This document shows positions 55,823-64,000 of a DNA stretch of 64,000 bases, piece after piece. Numbering within the stretch: the first letter of the stretch is position 1; every line of letters starts with the position of its first letter. A program made the translations under genes and the position numbers. The notes under the pieces were generated by a model that was not told where the DNA came from, did not search any database, and saw nothing but the letters and a program-made list of their open reading frames with translations. The stretch is from Epilithonimonas mollis (GTDB lineage Bacteria; Bacteroidota; Bacteroidia; Flavobacteriales; Weeksellaceae): positions 1,178,001-1,242,000 of the forward strand of contig NZ_FRAM01000001.1 in the NCBI RefSeq assembly GCF_900142325.1, given 5' to 3'.

Positions 55823-56954
55823 TCTTTTTATCTTCTATTGCTCCTCTGTAAACCTCTAAACACTGTTCCGCAGCTACTTTCCAATCGAATTTTTTCACCT
55901 GCTCTAATCCTTTTCCTGAGAATTGCGTTCTCATATCCTCATCATCTAATAACATCTTTATTTTTGTTCGCAGATCATCCTCTGACATACTATCAAAATA
56001 TATACCTGCATCTCCGGCAACTTCCGGGAATGATCCGCTATCAGATAAAATTATCGGACAGCCACAAGCCATAGATTCTAATACGGGTATACCAAACCCT
56101 TCATATTGAGACGGAAATACAAAAAATTCTGCATTTTTGTAGAAGTGACCCAATTCATTTTCTTCAAAAGTCGTTTGCTTTATTTGTTTGCCCAAATCCA
56201 GTTTCTGTATAAAATTAATTTCTTCTTCACTAAATTCACCACCACCTGCGGCTAATAAAACCAGATCCGGATTTTCCTTTAAAATTGGATTTATAGCATT
56301 AACCAAAAGTTTAAAATTTTTATAATCTGCCCTGGATCCTACGTATAAAATATAATTCGCAGGTAAATTGACTTTAGTATTAACATCAATTTTTATAGAA
56401 CTCCCGTGGTGAATCACATGAATTTTCTCCGGATCAAGATCAGGGAAGATGGCTAAAATATCTTTTTTTGTATTATGAGAAACTGCAATGATGCGGGTTG
56501 CTTTATAAATTAGTTTTTTTTTATTTTCTGTAACTCGATAAGGATCATCAGAAAAATACTGTGGAAATAATTCATGAATCATGTCATAAACAGTCAACAC
56601 AAAGGGTTTTTCCGTAATTAAATCCAAAAAATAAGGATTATAATAGGTGGGGACAAAAACATCATAATTATTACCCTGACAAACTTGTGTTAAAAACTTC
56701 TCCGTTTTTTTCCTTCTAAGTGTTTTCGTACTTATTTTAAAAAATGAAAGAAGATCATAAACTGATGTCAGTAATTTATTTTTAGAAAGAAGATCTGTAG
56801 TTTTTAGATAAAAGTTATCTGTATAGTAAATTGGTAAAATAACCTGAATATCCTTTCTTTTCTTAATTTCAGAAAATATTTCAGTATAATATCTTGATAT
56901 TCCACCATAAGTTTGCTGGCTAAAAATCTGCGGGTCTACTAAAATTTTCATCAC
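55791..56954 (-). CDS. family 4 (group 1) glycosyltransferase
   Basis: A 387-aa retaining GT-B enzyme. The N-half has DPQIFSQQTYGGISRYYTEI, and the C-half the nucleotide-sugar site: IHVIHHGSSIKIDVNTKVNL, NYILYVGSRADYKNFKLLVN and PSQYEGFGIPVLESMACGCP with the typical E-x7-E. It overlaps both neighbours (four bases with the FkbM gene, 32 with the GT2 gene), so the three are one operon. AT-rich codon use compared with the core genes. Confidence 0.92.
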   Translation of the reverse strand: MMKILVDPQIFSQQTYGGISRYYTEIFSEIKKRKDIQVILPIYYTDNFYLKTTDLLSKNKLLTSVYDLLSFFKISTKTLRRKKTEKFLTQVCQGNNYDVFVPTYYNPYFLDLITEKPFVLTVYDMIHELFPQYFSDDPYRVTENKKKLIYKATRIIAVSHNTKKDILAIFPDLDPEKIHVIHHGSSIKIDVNTKVNLPANYILYVGSRADYKNFKLLVNAINPILKENPDLVLLAAGGGEFSEEEINFIQKLDLGKQIKQTTFEENELGHFYKNAEFFVFPSQYEGFGIPVLESMACGCPIILSDSGSFPEVAGDAGIYFDSMSEDDLRTKIKMLLDDEDMRTQFSGKGLEQVKKFDWKVAAEQCLEVYRGAIEDKKNEINNINDKL

Positions 56955-57889
56955 ACCTTTTTATAAAAATTAGAAATTTTATCATTTACAAAATCTAAGT
57001 CTGACGAACTGAAAGCCAATACATCAAAATAGAAAATTGTGGAATATTTATTATAAACCTGAGATCTGATGATATACTCATTCAATGTAACAATTTTGTC
57101 CAGAGAATTGGTAGTCATTACAAACGTCCCAAAATTATCAAATAAACTAAAATGTGTGAAACCGGCATCTTGCAAACGTTTTAATGAATCGGAATATTTT
57201 TCGCTCATTTCTTTTCTTTCGAAGGACTTGCTGGCATCATTATTTAAAAAAGTCTGCATTTCAAAAAATATAAATCTGGGTTTCCTGTTGATTAAATCTT
57301 TTGTGTCAGCTAAAGAATTCAGCACATCCCAGTCGAAGCCGTCCGTATCAACTTTGAGCAGATCGAATTGGTTGAGTTTGTCTGAAGGAACCATATCAAG
57401 TAAACCTTCAAAAGAAATTGCATTTTCTTCGATTTCTATCGAAGTATTCTTGTTAATTGATCCTGTAGAAGATGTTCCGTCTTTTTCAATTATGAAAGAA
57501 CCCTTCTTAGTAGAAATAAACTTATTGACCCCTACAAAACGGTGCGTTAAACCATTATGTTGGATATTGGCAACACAATCTTCATAGAAATCAGAATCCG
57601 GCTCTGCGCCAACGATGAAACAATCATCGTTCTGATTAAATATCGCCAAAGCCGTATCCCCAACATTGGCTCCGATATCTATAATTAGTCCTTTAAAAAA
57701 GGAACCGAAATAAGGTAGAAATCTATCATAAAGAGGAAATTGCAGCTGATAAGCCTCAATCATATGATTCCCTCTAATCAACATCTTATATTTCCCAACC
57801 TGATATTCATTCTTTATATTAGCTTCTTTTGATTCCATTTTTTTCCTTGAAGAAGTAATATTTTTTAAAAAACTTAATTTTTTCATCAT
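56951..57889 (-). CDS. FkbM-family methyltransferase
   Basis: A 312-aa SAM-dependent methyltransferase. Motif I is LIIDIGANVGDTALAIFNQN; the later block FDLLKVDTDGFDWDVLNSLA is the FkbM hallmark (KxDxEGxE-like, here DTDGFD). Two methionines begin the frame and either may be used. First gene of the glycan operon; likely O-methylates a sugar. Confidence 0.88.
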   Translation of the reverse strand: MMKKLSFLKNITSSRKKMESKEANIKNEYQVGKYKMLIRGNHMIEAYQLQFPLYDRFLPYFGSFFKGLIIDIGANVGDTALAIFNQNDDCFIVGAEPDSDFYEDCVANIQHNGLTHRFVGVNKFISTKKGSFIIEKDGTSSTGSINKNTSIEIEENAISFEGLLDMVPSDKLNQFDLLKVDTDGFDWDVLNSLADTKDLINRKPRFIFFEMQTFLNNDASKSFERKEMSEKYSDSLKRLQDAGFTHFSLFDNFGTFVMTTNSLDKIVTLNEYIIRSQVYNKYSTIFYFDVLAFSSSDLDFVNDKISNFYKKV

Positions 57890-57966
57890 AATATTTTTAA
57901 TATAAACTCAACTTCAATATTAAAATAAATATTGAATTGAAAAGTAAGTTTCATAAAAAAATTTAC

Positions 57967-58092
57967 TTAATCCCAATTATACTCATCTTTTAAATCGAAT
58001 ATTATCATCTTCCCAAAATATGTTCCAGCCTGAACTTCTATGAAAACTACAGGCTTTCTCCCATGGTTATTCTCCGATTTCCAACATCGCTT
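57967..58092 (-). pseudogene. possible remnant of a coding region
   Basis: On the minus strand an open stretch of about 40 codons without a usable start runs from a stop at 58093-58095 to TAA at 57967. Its end reads RKPVVFIEVQAGTYFGKMII and FDLKDEYNWD, protein-like in composition. It could be the tail of a decayed gene beside the glycan cluster, or chance. The rest of the 301-bp gap holds the gltX promoter and nothing else I could see. Confidence 0.25.
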
Positions 58093-58164
58093 TTATTTTA
58101 ATCCGTAAAAGTACTATTTCGGAAAATATTAGCCAAATTCAAAAGGCGAACGCTCAGAATTTCT

Positions 58165-58172
58165 TAATTTTG
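58165..58172 (+). promoter_or_regulatory. -7 promoter box for gltX
   Basis: TAATTTTG; an in-frame TTG at 58170 lies within the box, so the ATG at 58191 is the start. Confidence 0.6.
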
Positions 58173-58190
58173 CACCACAATTTTTTAGAC

Positions 58191-59699
58191 ATGAAAAAAG
58201 TAAGAGTGCGTTTTGCACCAAGTCCAACAGGAGCTTTACATTTAGGTGGTGTCAGAACAGCCCTATATGATTATCTTTTCGCAAAAAACCAGGGCGGAGA
58301 ATTTGTCCTCAGAATAGAGGATACCGATACCGCAAGATATGTAGAAGGCGCAGAAGATTACATTATGAATTCATTGGAATGGTGTGGAATTATTCCAGAT
58401 GAGAGCCCAAAAGTTGGCGGACCATATGCGCCTTACAGACAATCTGAAAGAAGAGATATTTATGACAGATACAAAGAGCAAATCCTGAAAACAGATTATG
58501 CTTATCTCGCCTTCGATACACCTGAAGAATTGGATACGATCAGAAATGACTTCGAAGCTAGAGGCGATGTTTTTGCCTACAATCATCAGACAAGACAACA
58601 ATTGAGAAATAGTATTTCTCTTTCAGCTGACGAAGTTCAAAAATTGCTGGACGCGAATGTGCCTTATGTGGTTCGTTTCAAAATGCCGATGGATAGAATA
58701 TTGAATCTCCAGGATATCATCAGAGGAAATTTCTCTGTAAATACCAATACGCTTGATGATAAGGTTTTAATTAAAAATGATGGAATGCCAACTTATCATT
58801 TCGCCAATGTTGTAGATGATTTTGAGATGAAAATCTCTCATGTTATCCGTGGTGAAGAGTGGCTGCCATCTATGCCTTTGCACGTTTTATTGTATGAAGC
58901 TATGAATTGGGAAGCTCCGGAATTTGCACATCTATCACTGATTTTAAAGCCGGAAGGAAAAGGAAAACTAAGCAAAAGAGATGGCGCAAAATTCGGGTTT
59001 CCGGTTTTCCCTATGGATTTCAAAGATCCCGAAAGCGACGAAATCTGGAAAGGCTACAAAGAATCCGGCTATTTCCCGGAGGCTTTTATTAATATGACCG
59101 CATTATTAGGATGGACGCCGGCAAACGACAGAGAAATTGTTTCTATGGATGAGATGATTGCCGAATTTGACCTTCACAAAGTTCACAAAGCAGGCGCAAG
59201 ATTCGATCCGCAGAAAGCAAAATGGTTCAATCAGGAATACCTTAAACTTAAATCGGACGAAGCTGTTTTAGAATTATTAAAAGAAACGGACGAAGTAAAA
59301 TCATCTGCTTTAACTGATGAAAAATTACTGAAAATCGTTTCATTGATGAAAGAAAGAGCAACTTTCGTGGCCGACATCTATAACGACGGAAAATTCTTTT
59401 TCGAAGCACCAGGTTCTTATGATGAAAAAGCAACTAAAAAAGCATGGAACGAAACAACTTCTGCAATTTTAAAAGATTTTTCCAAACATCTCGAAGCAGC
59501 TAACTTTGAACCTGATACGCTTAGAGAATCAATTCATCATTTTGCGGAAGAGCATTCTATTGGGATGGGAAAAATAATGATGCCGCTGCGCCTTGCGTTG
59601 GTCGGAGAACTGAAAGGCCCTGATGTTCCGGACATTATGAATATCATCGGAAAAGAAGAAACGCTTGCAAGAATCGAAAAAGCAATTAATTCGAATTAA
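58191..59699 (+). CDS. gltX: glutamyl-tRNA synthetase
   Basis: 502-aa class I synthetase. Motif RFAPSPTGALHLGGVRTALY (HIGH-type HLGG) and KLSKRDG (KMSKS-type). The anticodon-binding C-half is helical with EEHSIGMGKIMMPLRLALVG. A normal-length enzyme. Single unit, accA following with its own upstream region. Confidence 0.96.
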   Translation: MKKVRVRFAPSPTGALHLGGVRTALYDYLFAKNQGGEFVLRIEDTDTARYVEGAEDYIMNSLEWCGIIPDESPKVGGPYAPYRQSERRDIYDRYKEQILKTDYAYLAFDTPEELDTIRNDFEARGDVFAYNHQTRQQLRNSISLSADEVQKLLDANVPYVVRFKMPMDRILNLQDIIRGNFSVNTNTLDDKVLIKNDGMPTYHFANVVDDFEMKISHVIRGEEWLPSMPLHVLLYEAMNWEAPEFAHLSLILKPEGKGKLSKRDGAKFGFPVFPMDFKDPESDEIWKGYKESGYFPEAFINMTALLGWTPANDREIVSMDEMIAEFDLHKVHKAGARFDPQKAKWFNQEYLKLKSDEAVLELLKETDEVKSSALTDEKLLKIVSLMKERATFVADIYNDGKFFFEAPGSYDEKATKKAWNETTSAILKDFSKHLEAANFEPDTLRESIHHFAEEHSIGMGKIMMPLRLALVGELKGPDVPDIMNIIGKEETLARIEKAINSN

Positions 59700-59764
59700 T
59701 TAGATAATTCAAAGCCATTTGTAAAAAAAAGATTATTTTTGAAACGGTTTAATCCAAACAGAAT

Positions 59765-60721
59765 ATGGAGTATTTAGAATTTGAGCAACCTGTAAAAGAA
59801 CTGATCGACCAGTACGAAAAATGTGTACAGCTAGGTACAGAAAGCGGTATCGACGTGGATGAATCCTGCAAAAAGATCAAAACCAAAATAGAAGAAACTA
59901 AGAAAAAAATATACGGAAATCTCACGCCATGGCAAAGAGTACAGCTATCAAGACATCCGGACAGACCTTACACACTGGACTATATCAATGGCTTGACAGA
60001 CGCAGGGAGCTTTGTAGAATTACATGGAGACAGAAACTTTGGAGATGATCCTGCCATGATTGGCGGAATCGCCAGCATCAGCGGAAATACTGTGATGCTG
60101 ATCGGAACCCAAAAAGGCAGAACAACCAAAGAACGCCAGCACAGACGCTTCGGGATGTCTAATCCTGAAGGCTACAGAAAAGCCCTGCGACTGATGAAAC
60201 TGGCAGAGAAATTTAATATCCCTGTAGTGACTTTTGTAGATACACCCGGAGCATATCCAGGTTTGGAAGCTGAGGAACGCGGACAGGGGGAAGCAATCGC
60301 CAGAAATATCTATGAAATGTGCCAGTTGAAAACGCCTATTATCACAATAATCATTGGTGAAGGAGCAAGCGGTGGCGCATTGGGAATCGGTGTCGGGAAC
60401 AAAGTTTATATGTTAGAAAACACATGGTATTCCGTGATTTCTCCGGAAAACTGCTCTGCGATCCTTTGGAGAAGCTGGGAATACAAAGAAACTGCAGCCA
60501 ATACAATGAAGTTGACTGGCGAAGATATGCTGAAACAAAAGCTGATTGACGATATCATTCCTGAACCGCTTGGTGGCGCCCATTATGATCCTGCTGCAAC
60601 ATTTGAGAATGTCAAGAAAGTTTTACTAAAAGACATCAAAACACTTTCTAAGTTACCTGTAGAAAAACTGGTTTCAGAAAGACAGGATAAGTTTATCGCA
60701 ATGGGAGAATTCAAAGGATAA
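59765..60721 (+). CDS. accA: acetyl-CoA carboxylase carboxyltransferase subunit alpha
   Basis: 318 aa. N-terminal coiled region ([20 protein letters not shown]), then the carboxyltransferase core: [54 protein letters not shown] and [14 protein letters not shown]. Works with AccD to move CO2 from biotin to acetyl-CoA. A TATTTTTG box is at 59734-59741. Confidence 0.96.
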   Translation: MEYLEFEQPVKELIDQYEKCVQLGTESGIDVDESCKKIKTKIEETKKKIYGNLTPWQRVQLSRHPDRPYTLDYINGLTDAGSFVELHGDRNFGDDPAMIGGIASISGNTVMLIGTQKGRTTKERQHRRFGMSNPEGYRKALRLMKLAEKFNIPVVTFVDTPGAYPGLEAEERGQGEAIARNIYEMCQLKTPIITIIIGEGASGGALGIGVGNKVYMLENTWYSVISPENCSAILWRSWEYKETAANTMKLTGEDMLKQKLIDDIIPEPLGGAHYDPAATFENVKKVLLKDIKTLSKLPVEKLVSERQDKFIAMGEFKG

Positions 60722-60746
60722 GCAATTTTGTAAGCATTAAAAAATC

Positions 60747-60778
60747 AACCCTTTCAGTTACTCTGGCGGGGTTTTTCT
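60747..60778 (+). terminator. weak accA terminator
   Basis: AACCC and GGGGTT form a short stem over a 16-nt loop, followed by TTTTTCTTTT. Confidence 0.45.
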
Positions 60779-60894
60779 TTTACAATAAAAAATGGAAAAC
60801 CTGATTAATGTCTGATGAACGCATTAATGGTATCAACTTTCTTTTTTGTTTCATTTTTTAATTTTATCTTCACATTCCTAAAATTTTTAATCAA

Positions 60895-61602
60895 ATGAGC
60901 GTACATATCAGTGCAAAAAAAGGTGAGATTGCAAAGACGGTTCTGATGCCGGGCGATCCGTTAAGAGCTAAATATATTGCAGATAATTTTTTGACCGATG
61001 TCACTTTGGTCAGTAAAACCAGAAATGTTTTTTTCTTTACTGGAAAATACAAAGGAAAAGAAATCACCGTCGGAGCAAGCGGAATGGGCTTCCCAAGTAT
61101 CGGGATTTATTCTTACGAACTTTTTACAGAATATGAGGTTGACACAATCATCCGGATCGGAACTTGTGGAGCTTATGCCACAGATTTGAAATTATTTGAT
61201 ATCCTGAATGTAGAAAAAGCAGCAAGCGAAAGTACCTATGCAAAATTTGCATGGGAAATCGAGGAAGAAGCAATTTCTAATCAGGGAGATGCGTTTGATA
61301 AAATAAATCAGACCGCTTCCGAACTAAACCTGAATGTGAAATCTACCAACATCCATTCCAGCGATATCTTCTACAGAAAAAACCCGACCGTTCCTGCAAT
61401 TGCTGAGAAATATAACTGTCTGGCTGTAGAAATGGAAGCGTTTGCGCTGTTTGCAAATGCAAAATACCTTGGAAAAAATGCTGCAACGATACTGACTGTA
61501 TCCGACATCATCCCAACAAAAGAGGAGATATCTGCCGACCAGAGAGAACAGGCACTTAGAACAATGATGGAGCTGTCTCTGGAAACAGCACTGAAATATT
61601 AA
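60895..61602 (+). CDS. deoD: purine-nucleoside phosphorylase (DeoD type)
   Basis: 235-aa hexameric type. It starts MSVHISAKKGEIAKTVLMPG, with GDPLRAKYIAD binding phosphate, IRIGTCGAYATDLKLFDILN and AVEMEAFALFANA contacting ribose, and the catalytic Asp in VSDIIPTKEE. Splits purine nucleosides in salvage. Single-gene unit with a good terminator. Confidence 0.95.
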   Translation: MSVHISAKKGEIAKTVLMPGDPLRAKYIADNFLTDVTLVSKTRNVFFFTGKYKGKEITVGASGMGFPSIGIYSYELFTEYEVDTIIRIGTCGAYATDLKLFDILNVEKAASESTYAKFAWEIEEEAISNQGDAFDKINQTASELNLNVKSTNIHSSDIFYRKNPTVPAIAEKYNCLAVEMEAFALFANAKYLGKNAATILTVSDIIPTKEEISADQREQALRTMMELSLETALKY

Positions 61603-61622
61603 TTCAGCACAGACATCAAATA

Positions 61623-61653
61623 AAAAATGCTTCCGATTTGGAAGCATTTTTTA
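61623..61653. terminator. terminator between deoD and the M4 protease gene
   Basis: AAAATGCTTCC pairs with GGAAGCATTTT, T-runs on both strands; usable by both convergent genes. Confidence 0.88.
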
Positions 61654-61670
61654 TTTATAAATAACGAAAT

Positions 61671-64000
61671 TTATTTTTTAATCACTTTCACAGTATTGCT
61701 TTCTGTTTCTGAACTCACTTTCAAAACATAAGTTCCGTTAGTTAACTGGCTCATATCCAAGGAAGTTTTACTGACACCATTATTCAGATCAAAATTTCTG
61801 ATTAATTGTCCTGCTGCATTATAAACTTCTACTTTCTTCAGACTGGAATTTTTAGTATTCTGTATGGTTACAAATCCAGACGTGGGATTAGGAAATACTG
61901 TTATTCCATTTTGCTTCTGAATATCCTCAACGGCAAGTGTGCTGCAGTTATAGATATACAATTCATCCAGATACCAGCCGTCAAGACCGTTGCAGCCATC
62001 GGTTCCAAACTCGAAACGAAATTTAATATTAGAACCGGAAACTGCGCCGAGTTTTGAAAGATCGATCACACTCTGTCCCCAGCTTCCGCTCAGTGAGCCT
62101 CCATCAGTCCCTGTAAAAGCACGTTGCCCTTTCAAAGGATTATTGCTGTTGGAAGTTCCGTCCAGCACATTGTTAAATCTGTTTTGTGTGAAGGCTGTGA
62201 TCGGAACCAATATCCAGTTCCCACCGTTCAGACTGTACTTTATATTCCCGCCATCCCAGGTTGATTCTGTTGCAACATAATGATTGAATGCCATTTCGTA
62301 CTTACCGCCGGAAAAAGTCGGGATGTTGATTAGCGGACTTTCCAGACGAAGAATCCCGTTCTGCAAATTGGCATTACAGTCTCCGTTTACAGGGTCTATT
62401 GCAAATATTGCCTTTCCGGCTCTACCTTTTGGCAGATTACTGATTATTGTCCAGTCTCTGTTTTCCCAGGTTGATGGTTTTGAAGGGATATTGGTAATCG
62501 CCCAGTTTCCTGAACCGTTTTCCCAATCCTCTTTGAACAACGGGTTGGAAGTCGCATTAGCACAAAGATCCGGCGTCTCTGCCAAGATCGGAACATAGTT
62601 ACACTGGGTTACAGGAGAAGACTTTAATTGGACTGCCAGTATCCCGTTTTTAAGGCTCAGAATATCAGCTGCTGTAATGCTCTGTCCGCTGAGACCTGCA
62701 GAAGTGACTGTTGTTGAAAGACCTTGAAGATTAATCCCAAGCAGATCACTTGCCGAAGCTTCCAAAGCATCTGCAAAATTTGTAAAATCACTGGTGGATG
62801 TCAGATAAATATTCTGTGCTCTCCACCAAATATGTGCAGCTTTGATCAATCCCATTCCGGTCATTGTGTAGCCGTTATAAGTTCCACCATCTACAAGCAG
62901 AGCATACAAATGGTTGGTTACTCCCGAGTTGGTATGGACGCCTCCACTGTCAGCAGTTCCGCAGAAATAATAATCCGTATCCAATACTTTTGCAGGATCT
63001 CCGTTACAATTAGGATTCCACATATCACGGATCGCACCACCAAAAGCAGTAGCATCTTCTCCCATTTTCCATCTCATAGATCCTGAACAGGAAGCGGTCG
63101 TCCTTACACTCAGATTTTCCCCTTCATCTTCATAATTATTTATAAGATCAATGGTTTCTCCCCAAACATCGGAATAAGACTCGTTCAGTGCACCTGACTG
63201 ATATTGATAGATTAATCCGCTGGTATATTCTGTGTAAGCGTGTCCCCACTCGTGCGCTATAACATCATCAGTTGCCGTTCCGTCACAGTATCCTGCGTAA
63301 GTGCCGTTCCATCTTGCGTTCGGGCAATTGATTGTCGGATCATTATTGACTGTAATCATTGTATGATCCTGGGAATCATAAGAAACATAACCAAAAGCAT
63401 TTTTAAAAAAGTTATAAACGTGCTCAGATGTTGTCACTTCGTTCTGTTGCCATTTGCTAAGAGTTCCGGGGAAAGTATCGCCTTCTTTCCACTTCAGGTT
63501 GGAAGCGTTAGTGTTGGTTTCATAAAGGTTTCTGTCGATGGGATGAATTCCTGTGAACTGATCCACTAACTCTCCCGTGTGCGCATTGATAAATAAAAAC
63601 TCCCTTACATCTTTTTTATTAGTGACTTCTATCTCATAAGCCAGATATGGAACAACACTGCCTCCCTGTGCCAGATACTTTGGGAATATCAGAAGATTGG
63701 TCTTTGCCGCTTCCAGAGGCGTATTGGACATATTCAGATTTTGGTTATCAACCATGCTTTTTGCTATACGTTCTGCTTCTTGCGGATTGATATCCGGCGT
63801 CGTATTGACTTTAATATTAGAAATTGCATTGCCGTTTACAGATGTCAGTTCTTCTTTTTTATTAAAATGTAGTTTGAGAACACCATCATACACGGGAACA
63901 CCCTGATGCTCCTGTCTGTAAATAACACTTTTCAATCCATAATTATCCGTCTTTTCTGCAACAAAAACAAGATCGTTAACAGATCTTAGATTGAATGCCT
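61671..64000 (-). CDS. secreted M4 metallopeptidase with type IX sorting domain (5' end outside window)
   Basis: At least 776 codons are inside the window; the frame runs open to base 64000 with coding residues (AFNLRSVNDLVFVAEKTDNY) before the first apparent start, so the N-terminus lies outside. Order: propeptide (FTP/PepSY), M4 domain with zinc site VIAHEWGHAYTEYTSG, ligand and partner GALNESYSDVWGE and catalytic SGGVHTNSGVTNH, then a jelly-roll domain (DGTSNSNNPLKGQRAFTGTD, ending about WYLDELYIYN) and a type A sorting domain (VFPNPTSGFVTIQNTKNSSL). Thermolysin-like secreted protease exported by the type IX system; its peptides could feed the DPP IV/POT route. Confidence 0.95.
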   Translation of the reverse strand, partial: AFNLRSVNDLVFVAEKTDNYGLKSVIYRQEHQGVPVYDGVLKLHFNKKEELTSVNGNAISNIKVNTTPDINPQEAERIAKSMVDNQNLNMSNTPLEAAKTNLLIFPKYLAQGGSVVPYLAYEIEVTNKKDVREFLFINAHTGELVDQFTGIHPIDRNLYETNTNASNLKWKEGDTFPGTLSKWQQNEVTTSEHVYNFFKNAFGYVSYDSQDHTMITVNNDPTINCPNARWNGTYAGYCDGTATDDVIAHEWGHAYTEYTSGLIYQYQSGALNESYSDVWGETIDLINNYEDEGENLSVRTTASCSGSMRWKMGEDATAFGGAIRDMWNPNCNGDPAKVLDTDYYFCGTADSGGVHTNSGVTNHLYALLVDGGTYNGYTMTGMGLIKAAHIWWRAQNIYLTSTSDFTNFADALEASASDLLGINLQGLSTTVTSAGLSGQSITAADILSLKNGILAVQLKSSPVTQCNYVPILAETPDLCANATSNPLFKEDWENGSGNWAITNIPSKPSTWENRDWTIISNLPKGRAGKAIFAIDPVNGDCNANLQNGILRLESPLINIPTFSGGKYEMAFNHYVATESTWDGGNIKYSLNGGNWILVPITAFTQNRFNNVLDGTSNSNNPLKGQRAFTGTDGGSLSGSWGQSVIDLSKLGAVSGSNIKFRFEFGTDGCNGLDGWYLDELYIYNCSTLAVEDIQKQNGITVFPNPTSGFVTIQNTKNSSLKKVEVYNAAGQLIRNFDLNNGVSKTSLDMSQLTNGTYVLKVSSETESNTVKVIKK

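Overview
The window looks like a chromosome segment of a Flavobacteriales member close to Chryseobacterium (Weeksellaceae). Evidence: low GC; many promoters of the Bacteroidota type (-7 box TAnnTTTG, several with TTG exactly 19 nt upstream); type IX secretion signals (a PorZ homologue and a C-terminal sorting domain on a secreted M4 protease); a TonB-dependent receptor of the beta-barrel family; an exbB-exbD-exbD-tonB operon; a bacillithiol gene (bshB1); and lineage-typical layouts such as recO next to porZ and yceD-rpmF-accB-accC. No phage, insertion sequence or CRISPR array was seen, and most genes are core or housekeeping.

Layout. 1-4.9 kb: tRNA-hydroxylation pair (trhO plus a U32-peptidase gene cut by the window edge), dipeptidyl peptidase IV, an AraC regulator. 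5-14 kb: a TonB-dependent receptor preceded by a 44-codon membrane micro-gene, three POT di/tripeptide transporters, a GNAT enzyme and an exported thioredoxin; with DPP IV this looks like a peptide-use region. 14.4-21.7 kb: recG, then a minus-strand operon (5'-nucleotidase C-domain lipoprotein, metallophosphatase, porZ, recO, GNAT). 21.9-29 kb: dapA, mqo, an ABC exporter, a PUR-family protein, an acyltransferase, tRNA-His, bshB1. 29-34.9 kb: TonB energy operon exbB-exbD-exbD-tonB-small membrane protein-pstS-like-TPR. 35-42.4 kb: an unusually large leuS, a glycosyltransferase with an unknown partner, waaA and small genes. 42.7-52.1 kb: rpmH, ftsE, trmN6, a histidine kinase, ribE, pdxA, yceD-rpmF-accB-accC and rocD. 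52.1-57.9 kb: five glycosyltransferases and an FkbM methyltransferase, probably for surface glycans. 58.2-64 kb: gltX, accA, deoD and the M4 protease.

The most interesting material is outside ordinary gene content: (1) three copies of a roughly 80-120 bp structured repeat whose outer stem changes in a compensatory way, all in divergent intergenic regions, possibly the Flavo-1 RNA type; (2) two unrelated intergenic arrays, each about nine 21-bp units; (3) leuS with an in-frame imperfect palindrome resembling an intergenic repeat elsewhere in the window, plus an AT-rich extra segment before the KMSKS loop; (4) a TrhO protein with an apparent U32-peptidase C-terminal domain, next to a U32-peptidase gene; (5) the 44-aa membrane micro-gene five bases ahead of a TonB-dependent receptor. 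Family assignments come from recalled motifs and were not checked by database search.
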